From Arthrobacter sp. efr-133-TYG-118 (GTDB lineage: Bacteria; Actinomycetota; Actinomycetes; Actinomycetales; Micrococcaceae): 64,000 bases of DNA. The notes under the pieces are model-generated. The model was not told the origin of the DNA and did not search any database. It saw nothing but the letters and a program-made list of their open reading frames with translations. The DNA lies in assembly GCF_030209755.1 (NCBI RefSeq), contig NZ_JARVRH010000022.1, positions 1 to 64,000 on the forward strand, given 5' to 3'. Of this stretch, positions 8,167 through 17,481 are shown in pieces. Made by a program: the position numbers and the translations under genes. How positions within the stretch are numbered: position 1 is the first letter of the stretch; each line of letters opens with the position of its first letter.

Positions 8167-9237
8167 TTACGCTGACTGCGGTCCGCCCAGCCGCCGGATC
8201 CCCCTGGCCTGGGTGGCGTCACGGATCTCGCCCACGAGCTGTTCGATGACGTCCTCCAGGAACAACACGCCCAGGGTCGCACCGCCTGTCCCCACAACCC
8301 GGCCGAGGTGCGAGCCGGTCCGCTGCATCACGGCCATGGCATCTTCAATCTCGTCCTCGGGTGCAAGGTTCACGAGGGACCGGATCCGGCTCTCCGCGAT
8401 CGGATGGCGGCGTCCTTCTTCGGGGATGGAAAGCACATCCTTGATGTGCAGATAACCCGTCAGCTCGCCGTCGTCGTCCAACACGGGGAAACGGGAGAAA
8501 CCGGTACGGCTCACCGCTTTCTCCAGTTCGCGTGGCGTGGACCCGGGCTTGAGCATCACGAGCTTGTCGAGCGGCACCATGATGTGCGCCGCAGTGTGCT
8601 CGGAAAACTCCAATGCGCCGCTCAACAGGCCGGCGTCGTCGTCCACGAGCCCGTGACGGGTCGATTCCTGCACGATGGACTGCACTTCTTCGAGCGTGAA
8701 GGAAGAGGTCACCTCATCCTTGGGCTCAATCTTCATCAGGCGAAGGATGCGGTTGGCCAGCCAGTTCAGGGTCCAGATAACAGGTTTCACAAATCGGGCG
8801 ACGTGGACCAACGGCGGCGCCAGCAGCAAGGCCGCCTTGTCTGCGACCGAAACAGAGATGTTCTTGGGAACCATCTCGCCAAATGTCACATGCAGGAAGG
8901 TGACTGCCAGCAAGGCAACCGCAAAAGCGATGATGTCTGCCAATTCACCAGGGACGCCCACGGACTCCAGTGGCGCCCCCAGCAAATGGTGGATGGCAGG
9001 CTCGGCCACGAGGAGAATCAGCAAGGAACACACGGTGATGCCAAGCTGGGCACACGCCAGCATCAGCGAGACGTGCTCCATCGCATACAGGGTGGTCTGC
9101 GCGCGCTTGGACCCGCGTTGCGCCAAAGGCTCAATCTGGCTGCGGCGCGCAGACATCACGGCAAACTCGGCGCCCACAAAGAAGGCGTTGCCGATCAACA
9201 GCACCACGAGCCACAGGATTCCTACCCAGTCGCTCAT
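8167..9237 (-). CDS. CNNM/CBS-domain membrane protein (hemolysin-C/MpfA-like), second of pair
   Basis: The 356-residue protein has an N-terminal DUF21/CNNM transmembrane domain (about residues 1-190, several hydrophobic helices with GEMVPKNI typical of the family). It is followed by tandem CBS domains (FPVLDDDGELTGYLHIKDVL and HLGRVVGTGGATLGVLFLEDVIEQLVG). Family members bind adenine nucleotides and are linked to magnesium efflux or ion homeostasis, and the older name hemolysin is misleading. It starts inside the last codons of the upstream paralogue (ATGA overlap 9234-9237) and lacks the CorC_HlyC C-terminal domain of its partner. Confidence 0.92.
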   Translation of the reverse strand: MSDWVGILWLVVLLIGNAFFVGAEFAVMSARRSQIEPLAQRGSKRAQTTLYAMEHVSLMLACAQLGITVCSLLILLVAEPAIHHLLGAPLESVGVPGELADIIAFAVALLAVTFLHVTFGEMVPKNISVSVADKAALLLAPPLVHVARFVKPVIWTLNWLANRILRLMKIEPKDEVTSSFTLEEVQSIVQESTRHGLVDDDAGLLSGALEFSEHTAAHIMVPLDKLVMLKPGSTPRELEKAVSRTGFSRFPVLDDDGELTGYLHIKDVLSIPEEGRRHPIAESRIRSLVNLAPEDEIEDAMAVMQRTGSHLGRVVGTGGATLGVLFLEDVIEQLVGEIRDATQARGIRRLGGPQSA

Positions 9238-10700
9238 GCGGCACGTCCTTTGCGGCTGGTTTTGGCGACGGGGTTGCCAACGGCATTGCTTGCCGAACCG
9301 CCGGAGCCCTTACTCAACCGCTTGCTGGCTTGCTTCGTGCTTTGCCATCCGCTCCCATCGCTTTCCGCGGTGCCTTTATCGTCGTCGCCGCCATCGGGGG
9401 TGTCGGGCGCCGTAGGGCGGAAGCAAATGCGGTCGATCCGGCGGCCGTCCATTCGGGTGACGGCCAGGGCGCCGCCGCCGGCCTCGACGACGTCGCCGAC
9501 CGTCGCGATCCGTCCAAGTTGGCTCATGACGTAACCACCCACGGTTTCGTAGGCGGGGTCGTCGGGAACCGTCAGTCCCGGGATTTGTTCGCTGACCTCG
9601 TCCGGACGCAACAGTCCGGGGAAATACCAGTCCCCCGAGGCGCTCTGCAGCAATCCGGGCCGGACCTTGTCGTGCTCATCCGCCACTTCGCCGACGATTT
9701 CCTCCACCAGGTCCTCAAGGGTCGCGATACCCGCGGTTCCGCCGTACTCATCAAGCACGACGGCGAGTTGCAGGTTGCCCTCGCGGAGTTCCAACAGCAG
9801 GGCGTCAAGATGGATGGTCTCGGGAACGCTCAGGACCTCGGACATAATTGCTCCGGCCTCGAGCCGGCTCCTGCGTTCCGACGGGACGGACACGGCCTTC
9901 TTGATATGCACCACACCGCGGATGTCATCAGCCGATTCGCCGATGACCGGGAAACGGGAATATCCGGTCCGCCGGGCCGCCTCGATGATGTCCGATACCG
10001 GCTGATCGGCGTCGATCGTTTCCATCCGGATGCGCGGGGTCATGACGTCGGCCGCCGTGCGCGCTGAAAAGTTCAGGGTCCGGGCAACAAAGTTGGCCGT
10101 CCCGGCGTCGAGTGTTCCCAGCTCTGCCGAACGGCGCACCAGGGAGGCCAGTTCAGAAGGCGAACGGGCACCCGAGATCTCTTCCTTGGCTTCGAGTCCC
10201 ACGAGGTTGAGCATCTTGTTCGAGAAGCCATTGAGCACAACGATTGCGGGCTTGAAGACGGCCGTGAACATCAGTTGAGGTCGGGCCAACGCCCTGCCCA
10301 GCGGAAATGCCAACGCCAGCGCCATGTTCTTCGGGACGAGTTCGCCGATCAGCATCGACAAGCCGGTGGCGAACGTCATGGCAAGGATGAGCGACAAGGA
10401 CTGCGCAGCAGCCTCAGGCAGCCCGGCCCAGAGCAGCGGTCCGTGCAAGAGAGAGCCAACGGACGGCTCCATGACGAAGCCGGTCAGCAAGGTGGTGAGG
10501 GTGATCCCCAATTGGCAGCTTGAGAGCTGGGTGGAAAGGGATTTCAGGCATTTGAGCAACGCCGCGGCGGCGTGGTCGCCGCCGTCGACCGCCCTTTGGA
10601 CTGTTGACTGGTCGAGTGCGACGAGGGAGAACTCGACCGCGACAAAGAAGCCAGTGCCCAGAACCAGGAGTACGCCGGCGAGGAGGAAAAGCCACTCCAT
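9234..10700 (-). CDS. CNNM/CBS/CorC-domain membrane protein (hemolysin-C/MpfA-like), first of pair
   Basis: The 488-residue paralogue has the full arrangement. A DUF21/CNNM membrane domain (GELVPKNMALALA) is followed by two CBS domains (FPVIGESADDIRGVVHIKKAV; LAVVLDEYGGTAGIATLEDLVEEIVGEV). A C-terminal CorC_HlyC transporter-associated domain follows (SGDWYFPGLLRPDEVSEQIPG), then a hydrophilic Ser/Gly/Lys-rich tail of about 60 residues. The tandem arrangement with the shorter partner is common in actinobacteria. A heteromeric magnesium or cation efflux system is the best inference. Confidence 0.93.
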   Translation of the reverse strand: MEWLFLLAGVLLVLGTGFFVAVEFSLVALDQSTVQRAVDGGDHAAAALLKCLKSLSTQLSSCQLGITLTTLLTGFVMEPSVGSLLHGPLLWAGLPEAAAQSLSLILAMTFATGLSMLIGELVPKNMALALAFPLGRALARPQLMFTAVFKPAIVVLNGFSNKMLNLVGLEAKEEISGARSPSELASLVRRSAELGTLDAGTANFVARTLNFSARTAADVMTPRIRMETIDADQPVSDIIEAARRTGYSRFPVIGESADDIRGVVHIKKAVSVPSERRSRLEAGAIMSEVLSVPETIHLDALLLELREGNLQLAVVLDEYGGTAGIATLEDLVEEIVGEVADEHDKVRPGLLQSASGDWYFPGLLRPDEVSEQIPGLTVPDDPAYETVGGYVMSQLGRIATVGDVVEAGGGALAVTRMDGRRIDRICFRPTAPDTPDGGDDDKGTAESDGSGWQSTKQASKRLSKGSGGSASNAVGNPVAKTSRKGRAA

Positions 10701-11243
10701 TAAAGGCCGCCGGACGGTGCGAACGGCTGGAAAAGGGCCTCAGGACGACTATGGGCTGATTGACCCGGCGGGGGTTGGTCGGACGCAGCGGATGAAGGAT
10801 CCGCCGACCGGCCGGCCTGGAGCTCCGGGGTGCGATGGGCATGTGTACGGGCATTGCCGGCTCGGCGGGCGCGTTGCGCGGAGACTGCCGAACGGCTTCC
10901 CCCGCAGCTCCCAGGCCGGCACCTAGAATTACTGTCCATAAGAATTCAAGTCTACAGTCCGGCCGCGGGGCGGCTTCACGCGACTTCACCGGCCGGCGTC
11001 GAGGTTTGCGACGCATCAAAACGGCAGGAAAATCCCGCGAAAGAATAGCCCCTCAGGGCGCGGAAGCCGAGGCATATCGCGATTGGCATGATTTAGATCA
11101 CCACTATTGGCAGATAGCCGCCGCTCGTCACTAGACTGGCTAGGGTCTGAGTTCGCGGGACCCAGACCCTGGCTCGCCTTTGCACCCCCTGCAGTTCCCC
11201 GGGCCAGCTGGAAATCAACACTCATGGAAGAGGCGTATTTCAA
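10701..11243. other. Intergenic region, 543 bases, divergent
   Basis: This gap lies between the divergently transcribed CBS-domain gene and kgd. I see no ORF with convincing codon use or homology. The small frames that cross it are rich in Arg/Pro and look like GC shadows. The segment from about 10920 to 11110 is more AT-rich than its surroundings and is the likely location of both promoters. A weak kgd promoter candidate is TTGGCA (11107) with TAGACT (11132) at 19-bp spacing, about 105 bases before the GTG start. Confidence 0.5.
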
Positions 11244-14200
11244 GTGCCAGAGCAGCCAAGCCACCGTCTACCCGAGGAATTTGGCGGAAACGAGTGGCTC
11301 GTTGACGAACTGTACGAGCGGTACCAACAGGACAAGAATTCGGTCGACGCCAAGTGGTGGCCGCTTTTCGAGTCCTTCGACACCGCTGACGGCACTTCTT
11401 CCAACGGAACATCCGCAGCCCCTGCAAACCCTCCCACTCGCGAAATTCCTGTCGTGGCACAGGCGGCAGCAACGGCAATGACGCCGGCCGCGCCCGTGGT
11501 TGCCCCGGCAGCTGCACCTGCAACCCCCGCACCTGTTCCGGCTGCTCCTGCAGCACCGGTCAAGAAGGCTCCGGCCACTGTCGCCAAGGACGGCGCGCAG
11601 AAGCCAACCGACGGCAGCCAGTCCCAGCCGATCCCGGCACAGCTTCCCAAGAGCACCAAGGCTCCCACTCCCCCGGAAGAGGACGTCGTCTCCGTCCTCC
11701 GTGGTCCGGCCAAGGCCATTGCGTCCAACATGGTCTTGAGCCTTGAGGTTCCTACCGCCACGAGCGTCAGGGCCGTTCCCGCCAAACTCCTGATCGACAA
11801 CCGCGTTGTCATCAATTCCAACCTTGCCCGCGCCCGTGGCGGCAAGGTCTCCTTCACCCACCTCATCGGCTACGCAGTGGTCCGCGCCCTGTCCCAGTTC
11901 CCGTCGATGAACGTGTACTACGACGAAGTGGATGGCAAGCCCGTTGCCGTGCAGCCCGCGCACGTCAACTTCGGCATCGCCATTGACATGCCCAAGCCCG
12001 ATGGCACGCGCCTCCTGATGGTTCCCAACATCAAGAAGGCCGAGACCATGAACTTCGCGGAGTTCTGGCACACCTACGAAGACCTCATCAAGCGCGCGCG
12101 CAACGGCAAGCTCACAGCGGACGATCACGCGGGCACCACCGTGTCCCTGACAAACCCGGGTGGCATCGGCACCGTGCACTCCGTGCCCCGGCTCTCCAAG
12201 GGCCAGGCCGCCATCATCGGCGTCGGAGCCCTCGACTACCCGGCTGAGTGGCAAGGGGCCAGCGAGAAGATCATCGCCCAGAACGCCATCAGCAAGATCC
12301 TCACGCTGACGTCCACCTATGACCACCGCGTCATTCAAGGCGCAGGAAGCGGCGAGTTCCTCAAGCTCGTCCACCAGCTCCTCCTCGGCGCCCAGAACTT
12401 CTACGACGAGATCTTCGAAGCGCTCCGCATTCCCTACGAGCCCGTCCGTTGGAGCCCCGATCTCCAGGTCGACCCCGCTGACGAGATCAACAAGGTTGCC
12501 CGCATCCAGCAGTTGATCCACTCGTACCGGGTCCGCGGCCACCTCATGGCAGACACGAACCCCCTCGAATACGTCCAGCGCAAGCACCCGGACCTCGACG
12601 TGCTGACGTATGGCCTCACCTTGTGGGACCTGGACCGCGAGTGGCCCACCGGCGGCTTCGGCGGCAAGCCGATGCTCAAGTTCCGCGACATCCTGGGCGT
12701 CCTCCGCGACGCTTACTGCCGCACCACGGGCATTGAGTACATGCACATCCAGGAGCCTGAAGAACGCAAGTGGTTCCAGGACCAGGTGGAGCACCCATAC
12801 TCCAAGCCGAGCCGCGAAGAGCAGCTGCGCATCGTTTCCAAGCTCAACGCAGCTGAGGCCTTCGAAACCTTCCTGCAGACCAAGTTCGTCGGCCAGAAGC
12901 GCTTCTCGCTCGAAGGCGGGGAATCCCTGATTCCGCTGCTGGACACCATCATTTCCGACGCCGCCGACGACGGGCTCGACGAAGTCGCGATCGGCATGGC
13001 CCACCGCGGCCGCCTCAACGTGCTCACCAACATCGCGGGCAAGACGTACGCCCAGGTGTTCCGCGAATTCGAAGGCACCCAGGACCCCCGCTCCGTGCAG
13101 GGCTCGGGCGACGTCAAGTACCACCTCGGCACTGAAGGCACGTTCACGTCGGACAACGGCAATGAGACCAAGGTCTACCTCGCCGCCAACCCGTCCCACC
13201 TTGAAGCGGTCGACTCCGTGCTTGAAGGCATTGTCCGGGCCAAGCAGGACCGGCTGGACCAGGGCGAGGCATTCCCCGTATTGCCCATCATGGTCCACGG
13301 CGACGCCGCGTTTGCCGGCCAGGGCGTTGTGGCGGAAACGCTCAACCTGTCCCAGCTGCGTGGTTACCGTACCGGTGGAACCATCCACATCATCGTGAAC
13401 AACCAGGTCGGCTTCACCACCGCACCGTCGTCGTCGCGCTCCTCGACCTACTCCACCGACGTGGCCAAGATGATCCAGGCCCCGATCTTCCATGTGAACG
13501 GTGACGACCCCGAGGCCGTGGTGCGCATCGCGCAGTTGGCCTACGAGTTCCGCCAGCGCTTCCACAAGGACGTCATTGTGGATATGGTGTGCTACCGCCG
13601 CCGCGGACACAACGAGGGCGACGACCCCTCGATGACGCAGCCGCTCATGTACAACCTCATCGAAGCCAAGCGCTCCGTCCGCAAGCTCTACACGGAATCC
13701 CTCATCGGCCGTGGCGACATCACCGAGGACGAAGCCGAGCAGTTGCTGCGCGACTACCAGGAACGCCTCGAGCGCGTCTTCGCGGAGACCCACGCCGCAC
13801 AGACTTCGCCCATCCCGATCATTACGGCTGACTCCGCCGCGGTTTCGGACATCGAGCGTCCCATCGCCCAGCAGGCGGACTTCGGCACCAACGCGCCCGC
13901 CACCACCGCCATTTCAACCGAAATGCTGCAGAGGATCGGCCAGGCGCACCTCGATATTCCAGAAGGCTTCACGGTCCACTCCAAGCTCAAGCAGCTCCTC
14001 GAGAAGCGCGAGCAGATGTCCCGTGAAGGCGGCATCGACTGGGGCTTCGGCGAGATCGCGGCCTTTGGTTCGCTCGTCATGGAGGGCGTACCGGTCCGCC
14101 TCGCCGGCCAGGACTCCCGTCGTGGCACGTTCGTGCAGCGTCACGCCGTCTTCCACGACCGCGCGAACGGCAGCGAATGGATGCCGCTGGGCAACCTGAG

Positions 14201-15056
14201 CGACGAGCAGGCCAAGCTGTGGATCTACGACTCCTTGTTGTCCGAATACGCGGCCATGGGCTTCGAGTACGGCTACTCCGTGGAACGCCCGGACGCCTTG
14301 GTGTTGTGGGAAGCCCAGTTCGGTGACTTCGTCAATGGTGCACAGACCATCATCGACGAATTCATCTCCTCGGCCGAACAGAAGTGGGGCCAGCGTTCCT
14401 CCCTTGTGCTCATGCTGCCTCACGGCTACGAAGGCCAGGGACCGGACCACTCGTCCGCACGCATCGAGCGCTTCCTGCAGCTTTGTGCCGAAGACAACAT
14501 GATCGTGGCGAACCCCACCACGGCTGCGTCGCACTTCCACTTGCTGCGCCGTCAGGCCTACAGCCGTCCGCGCAAGCCGCTCATCGTCTTCACCCCGAAG
14601 CAGCTTTTGCGCCTCAAGGGTGCGGCTTCCGCGGTGGAGGACTTCACGACAGGCGGCTTTAAGCCGGTCATCGGCGAACACGAGCCCCTCCAGGCCCAGA
14701 GCGTTGACCGAGTGATCCTGGTTTCCGGCCGTCTCTACTACGATCTCCTGTCGAACCGCCAGAAGACCGGCGACACCTCGACGGCAATCATCCGCCTGGA
14801 GCAGCTGTACCCGCTGCCCCAGGCCCAGATCGAGGCGGAACTGGCCAAGTACCCGAACGCCGACATCGTCTGGGCACAGGATGAACCCGCGAACCAGGGT
14901 CCGTGGCCGTTCATCGGCTTGAACCTGCCGCAGGCACTGGACCGCAAGGTCCGACTCGTTTCGCGTCCGGCATCGGCCTCCACGGCAGCAGGTTCCATGA
15001 AGCGCCACAGTGCCGAGCAGGCCACGTTGCTCAAGCAGGCATTCGAACGCAAGTAA
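11244..15056 (+). CDS. kgd: Multifunctional 2-oxoglutarate metabolism enzyme (2-oxoglutarate dehydrogenase E1 fused to E2 domain)
   Basis: The 1270-residue protein has the actinobacterial fusion layout. A short N-terminal E1 segment (NEWLVDELYERY, KWWPLFESF; residues 1-45) is followed by a Pro/Ala-rich linker (about 50-135). A succinyltransferase-type E2 catalytic domain (about 140-370, active-site TYDHRVIQGAGSGEFL) comes next, then the complete thiamine-diphosphate E1 (about 400-1270). The E1 has RVRGHLMADTNPL, GMAHRGRLNVL, the ThDP signature with HGDAAFAGQG, and VNNQVGFTT. No lipoyl domain is present, as in mycobacterial Kgd/SucA, which works with separate E2p and E3. The role is the TCA-cycle 2-oxoglutarate step, with carboligase and decarboxylase side activities known for the family. 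The start is GTG. Confidence 0.97.
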   Translation: MPEQPSHRLPEEFGGNEWLVDELYERYQQDKNSVDAKWWPLFESFDTADGTSSNGTSAAPANPPTREIPVVAQAAATAMTPAAPVVAPAAAPATPAPVPAAPAAPVKKAPATVAKDGAQKPTDGSQSQPIPAQLPKSTKAPTPPEEDVVSVLRGPAKAIASNMVLSLEVPTATSVRAVPAKLLIDNRVVINSNLARARGGKVSFTHLIGYAVVRALSQFPSMNVYYDEVDGKPVAVQPAHVNFGIAIDMPKPDGTRLLMVPNIKKAETMNFAEFWHTYEDLIKRARNGKLTADDHAGTTVSLTNPGGIGTVHSVPRLSKGQAAIIGVGALDYPAEWQGASEKIIAQNAISKILTLTSTYDHRVIQGAGSGEFLKLVHQLLLGAQNFYDEIFEALRIPYEPVRWSPDLQVDPADEINKVARIQQLIHSYRVRGHLMADTNPLEYVQRKHPDLDVLTYGLTLWDLDREWPTGGFGGKPMLKFRDILGVLRDAYCRTTGIEYMHIQEPEERKWFQDQVEHPYSKPSREEQLRIVSKLNAAEAFETFLQTKFVGQKRFSLEGGESLIPLLDTIISDAADDGLDEVAIGMAHRGRLNVLTNIAGKTYAQVFREFEGTQDPRSVQGSGDVKYHLGTEGTFTSDNGNETKVYLAANPSHLEAVDSVLEGIVRAKQDRLDQGEAFPVLPIMVHGDAAFAGQGVVAETLNLSQLRGYRTGGTIHIIVNNQVGFTTAPSSSRSSTYSTDVAKMIQAPIFHVNGDDPEAVVRIAQLAYEFRQRFHKDVIVDMVCYRRRGHNEGDDPSMTQPLMYNLIEAKRSVRKLYTESLIGRGDITEDEAEQLLRDYQERLERVFAETHAAQTSPIPIITADSAAVSDIERPIAQQADFGTNAPATTAISTEMLQRIGQAHLDIPEGFTVHSKLKQLLEKREQMSREGGIDWGFGEIAAFGSLVMEGVPVRLAGQDSRRGTFVQRHAVFHDRANGSEWMPLGNLSDEQAKLWIYDSLLSEYAAMGFEYGYSVERPDALVLWEAQFGDFVNGAQTIIDEFISSAEQKWGQRSSLVLMLPHGYEGQGPDHSSARIERFLQLCAEDNMIVANPTTAASHFHLLRRQAYSRPRKPLIVFTPKQLLRLKGAASAVEDFTTGGFKPVIGEHEPLQAQSVDRVILVSGRLYYDLLSNRQKTGDTSTAIIRLEQLYPLPQAQIEAELAKYPNADIVWAQDEPANQGPWPFIGLNLPQALDRKVRLVSRPASASTAAGSMKRHSAEQATLLKQAFERK

Positions 15057-15064
15057 GACGGCGG

Positions 15065-15113
15065 CTGCCCGGCTGGAGGTTCAATACCCGCTTCCAGCCG
15101 GGCAGTTCTGTTT
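15065..15113 (+). terminator. Intrinsic terminator of kgd
   Basis: A perfect 13-bp stem CTGCCCGGCTGGA / TCCAGCCGGGCAG (15065-15077 with 15093-15105) lies 8 bases after the kgd stop and is followed by TTCTGTTT. Confidence 0.85.
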
Positions 15114-15191
15114 AATGGGACAAGTGTCCGGTGATCCAGCCGCCCGGCCGGGCACAGTGCAAGGACCGCAACGTTTGGTGAAGAGGTAACT

Positions 15192-15791
15192 GTGGAAGAC
15201 AGGAAGCTGCGCATCGCAGCTGTTGGTGATGAACTACTCGCCGGGCTCGGTGACCCCAGGGCCTTGGGCTGGCTCGGAAGGGTTCTTGCGCGGACCCCCC
15301 AGGACTCCGTTCTTGTGGAGAGCTACTCCCTTCCCTGCCCTATGGAGGGCACAGAAGGCCTTGCCGCGCGCTGGCTCGACGAAGCCGGGAGACGCTTCAG
15401 CAACGTCCACGAAAACCGCTTGGTGATTGGCCTGTCCGGCCGCGACATCGAATTCGGCGTCTCCACAGCACGCAGCCGCCTCAATCTGGCCAATATCCTG
15501 GACGGGGCGTCGCAAAGCAACATCGAAGTGTTTGTCGTCGGACCGCCACCCACGCTGGACCCGGCCAAGAACCGCCGGATCGGGGAACTCAACGCCGCAT
15601 TTGCGGACGTCACCACCCGCCGCAACCACCAGTACGTCGACACATTCTCCCCGTTGCTCAACCACGAACAATGGCGCACGGACCTCTCCGCAAATGGCGG
15701 CACCCCGGGCCAGGCGGGTTACGGGCTCATGGCCTGGCTCGTGTTGCACCGCGGCTGGTTCCAGTGGCTGAGGATCGCCCAGCCGGAATAG
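15192..15791 (+). CDS. Degenerate SGNH/GDSL-hydrolase-fold protein lacking catalytic residues
   Basis: The 199-residue protein starts at GTG after an AAGAGG ribosome site. Its length and block order (VGDELLAG, GLSGRDI, NGGTPGQAGYGLMAW) match SGNH-fold esterases. However, the GDSL nucleophile Ser is Glu (GDEL), the GxND block III reads GRDI, and the terminal DxxHP block reads NGGTP, so Ser, Asn and His all appear lost. The fold assignment is therefore supported while hydrolase activity is doubtful. It follows kgd after a terminator and an independent spacer, and no signal peptide is visible, so it is probably cytoplasmic. Confidence 0.75.
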   Translation: MEDRKLRIAAVGDELLAGLGDPRALGWLGRVLARTPQDSVLVESYSLPCPMEGTEGLAARWLDEAGRRFSNVHENRLVIGLSGRDIEFGVSTARSRLNLANILDGASQSNIEVFVVGPPPTLDPAKNRRIGELNAAFADVTTRRNHQYVDTFSPLLNHEQWRTDLSANGGTPGQAGYGLMAWLVLHRGWFQWLRIAQPE

Positions 15792-15848
15792 CCGGGGCAG
15801 GAGACGCCCCCATCTCGCATGCGGAACCCATTGCCAACGTCAATATCG

Positions 15849-15882
15849 CGATATATCGTGAGTACATCAACGCGATATATCG
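15849..15882. promoter_or_regulatory. Twin CGATATATCG palindromes, probable PadR operator
   Basis: Two copies of the perfect palindrome CGATATATCG lie at 15849-15858 and 15873-15882, 24 bp apart centre to centre, so they face roughly the same side of the helix. They end 31 bases before the DUF4097 start. Both are extended by a leading G (GCGATATATCG), and the second is a full 12-bp palindrome. In this high-GC background such AT-centred palindromes stand out. The encoded PadR repressor two genes down is the natural candidate ligand. Confidence 0.72.
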
Positions 15883-15912
15883 CAATAGTTGTAACGCAGC
15901 AATGGAGGGGTC

Positions 15913-16761
15913 ATGTCAGAAGAAAACTGGACCGTTACCGGCCCGCAGACCATCGACGTCGACGGCGTCCGCTCACTCAAGCTGGGGATCGTCAAGGGCC
16001 GCTTCGACGTTGTCACGCACGACGACGCAATCACCAGGATCGAAGTCTCGGAAATCGGCGGCGATCCACTGAGCGTCAGCCTCGTTGATGGCCGGCTCGA
16101 AGTCCGCCACCAGTTGCACGGCCCCCAAGGCTGGTTCCGCAACCTCATGGGGACCGTCAACAACACCAGCACCAACACGATAGTCATCAGCATTGCGCTG
16201 CCTGCCGGCGTCGACGTCGAAGCAGGAACCGTGGGCGGTGACGGCATGGTGTCGGGCGTCACCGGTCATATCCGCCTCAACACGGTGTCCGGGTCAGTTC
16301 TCGCGGATGGCACGCGGGGCGAGCTTCACATCAACACCGTCAGCGGCGAAGTCATCGCCCGCAACCACGACGGCGTCATGACCGCCAAGAGCGTCTCGGG
16401 CGAAGTCACGGCTTCGGGCCGCTTCAAGAACATCCGGGCCAATACCGTCAGCGGCGACCTCAGCTTCGACCTTCACGGCTACACCCAGGATTTCGGAGCC
16501 AATTCCGTTTCAGGCGACGTCACCATCCGCCTGCCGCACGACGTTGGCGTGGACATCGTGGCCAAGACGGCCAGTGGCACCGTGATGATCGATGACCAGC
16601 TCTACGCCCAGTCGGGCGGCAGGGTCCAGACCATCGTTGGGCCCGACGAGCGGCTCATGGTGGCGCGTACCAATTCCGTGTCCGGAAAGACCTCCATCAT
16701 CCATGGCAGTGCGCCAACACCCGGAGCAACCCACTCAGTCCCCGGAGAAGAGGAAGTCTAA
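15913..16761 (+). CDS. DUF4097-family beta-strand repeat protein
   Basis: The 282-residue protein has repeated short beta strands of the pattern xNTVSGxVxA (for example LNTVSGSVLADG, INTVSGEVIARN, ANTVSGDLSFDL, ANSVSGDVTIRL) through residues 110-210. This is the DUF4097 putative-adhesin beta-helix. No signal peptide or membrane segment is present, so despite the adhesin label it is probably intracellular. Its stop overlaps the ATG of the PadR gene (TAATG), and the pair is a recurrent actinobacterial operon. The biochemical function is unknown. A role as sensor or effector of the PadR switch is inference. Confidence 0.88.
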   Translation: MSEENWTVTGPQTIDVDGVRSLKLGIVKGRFDVVTHDDAITRIEVSEIGGDPLSVSLVDGRLEVRHQLHGPQGWFRNLMGTVNNTSTNTIVISIALPAGVDVEAGTVGGDGMVSGVTGHIRLNTVSGSVLADGTRGELHINTVSGEVIARNHDGVMTAKSVSGEVTASGRFKNIRANTVSGDLSFDLHGYTQDFGANSVSGDVTIRLPHDVGVDIVAKTASGTVMIDDQLYAQSGGRVQTIVGPDERLMVARTNSVSGKTSIIHGSAPTPGATHSVPGEEEV

Positions 16762-17375
16762 TGCCGCCCGTCTTTGCCCACGGAGCCCTCAGGCTCTATC
16801 TGCTGGCACTCCTGGAATCCGGCCCCAAACACGGCTACGAGCTCATCAAGGCCCTCGGCGAACGCTTCGGCGGGACCTACTCCCCCAGTGCCGGAACCAT
16901 CTACCCGCGCCTTGGAAAACTCGAGGAAGAAGGACTGGTCGCCACCACCAGCGACGGGCGCCGCACCAACTACTCCATCACCCCGGCCGGGCTGGCGGAG
17001 CTCAACAGCCGGCGGCAGGAACTGGCCGACGTCGAGGACAACATCTCCGCCTCCGTGCGGCGGTTGGCCGACAATCTCCGCGACGACATCCGCAGCAACA
17101 TGCGCGGCCTGCGCGCAGACCTGGCCGCAACCGCCGAAGCCGCACGAGCCAATGCGAAGTCCGCGGAATTCCAGTCATGGGCTGGAAGCTACTCGCCGGA
17201 GGGACACCGCATCCTGAAGGAAGCCGAGATGATGGTCCAATCCTTCCGCGATGACATCCGCGTGGAACTGCGACAGCACGCCGGCGCCAAGGCCCTGACC
17301 CCGATCGCGCTTGAAACCGTGCGCACCGTCCTGGACCAGGCCAGGATCTCCATCCGGAATTCCCTGCGCGACTGA
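16761..17375 (+). CDS. PadR family transcriptional regulator
   Basis: The 204-residue regulator has an N-terminal PadR winged helix (ALRLYLLALLESGPKHGYELIKAL, then PSAGTIYPRLGKLEEEGLV and the wing TSDGRRTNYSITPAG). A long helical C-terminal part (about residues 90-200) contains a probable coiled-coil dimerisation region rich in Arg, Ala and Asp. It is translationally coupled to the DUF4097 gene. It probably represses its own operon through the two CGATATATCG palindromes upstream. Confidence 0.93.
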   Translation: MPPVFAHGALRLYLLALLESGPKHGYELIKALGERFGGTYSPSAGTIYPRLGKLEEEGLVATTSDGRRTNYSITPAGLAELNSRRQELADVEDNISASVRRLADNLRDDIRSNMRGLRADLAATAEAARANAKSAEFQSWAGSYSPEGHRILKEAEMMVQSFRDDIRVELRQHAGAKALTPIALETVRTVLDQARISIRNSLRD

Positions 17376-17481
17376 GTCCGAGTCCCTGCGGGGCTGGCCG
17401 GCACGGTTCGCGGGGCGGCCCCGTGATGTGGGAGACTGGAGGGCAGCTTTATTGAGTATCAAGAATCTAAGGAGGCCAGCT

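Noticed and set aside
11268..13793. 841-codon open frame on the minus strand opposite kgd
   Set aside because: It lies wholly antisense to the well-supported kgd gene, shows no domain, and is the expected GC-rich third-position shadow.
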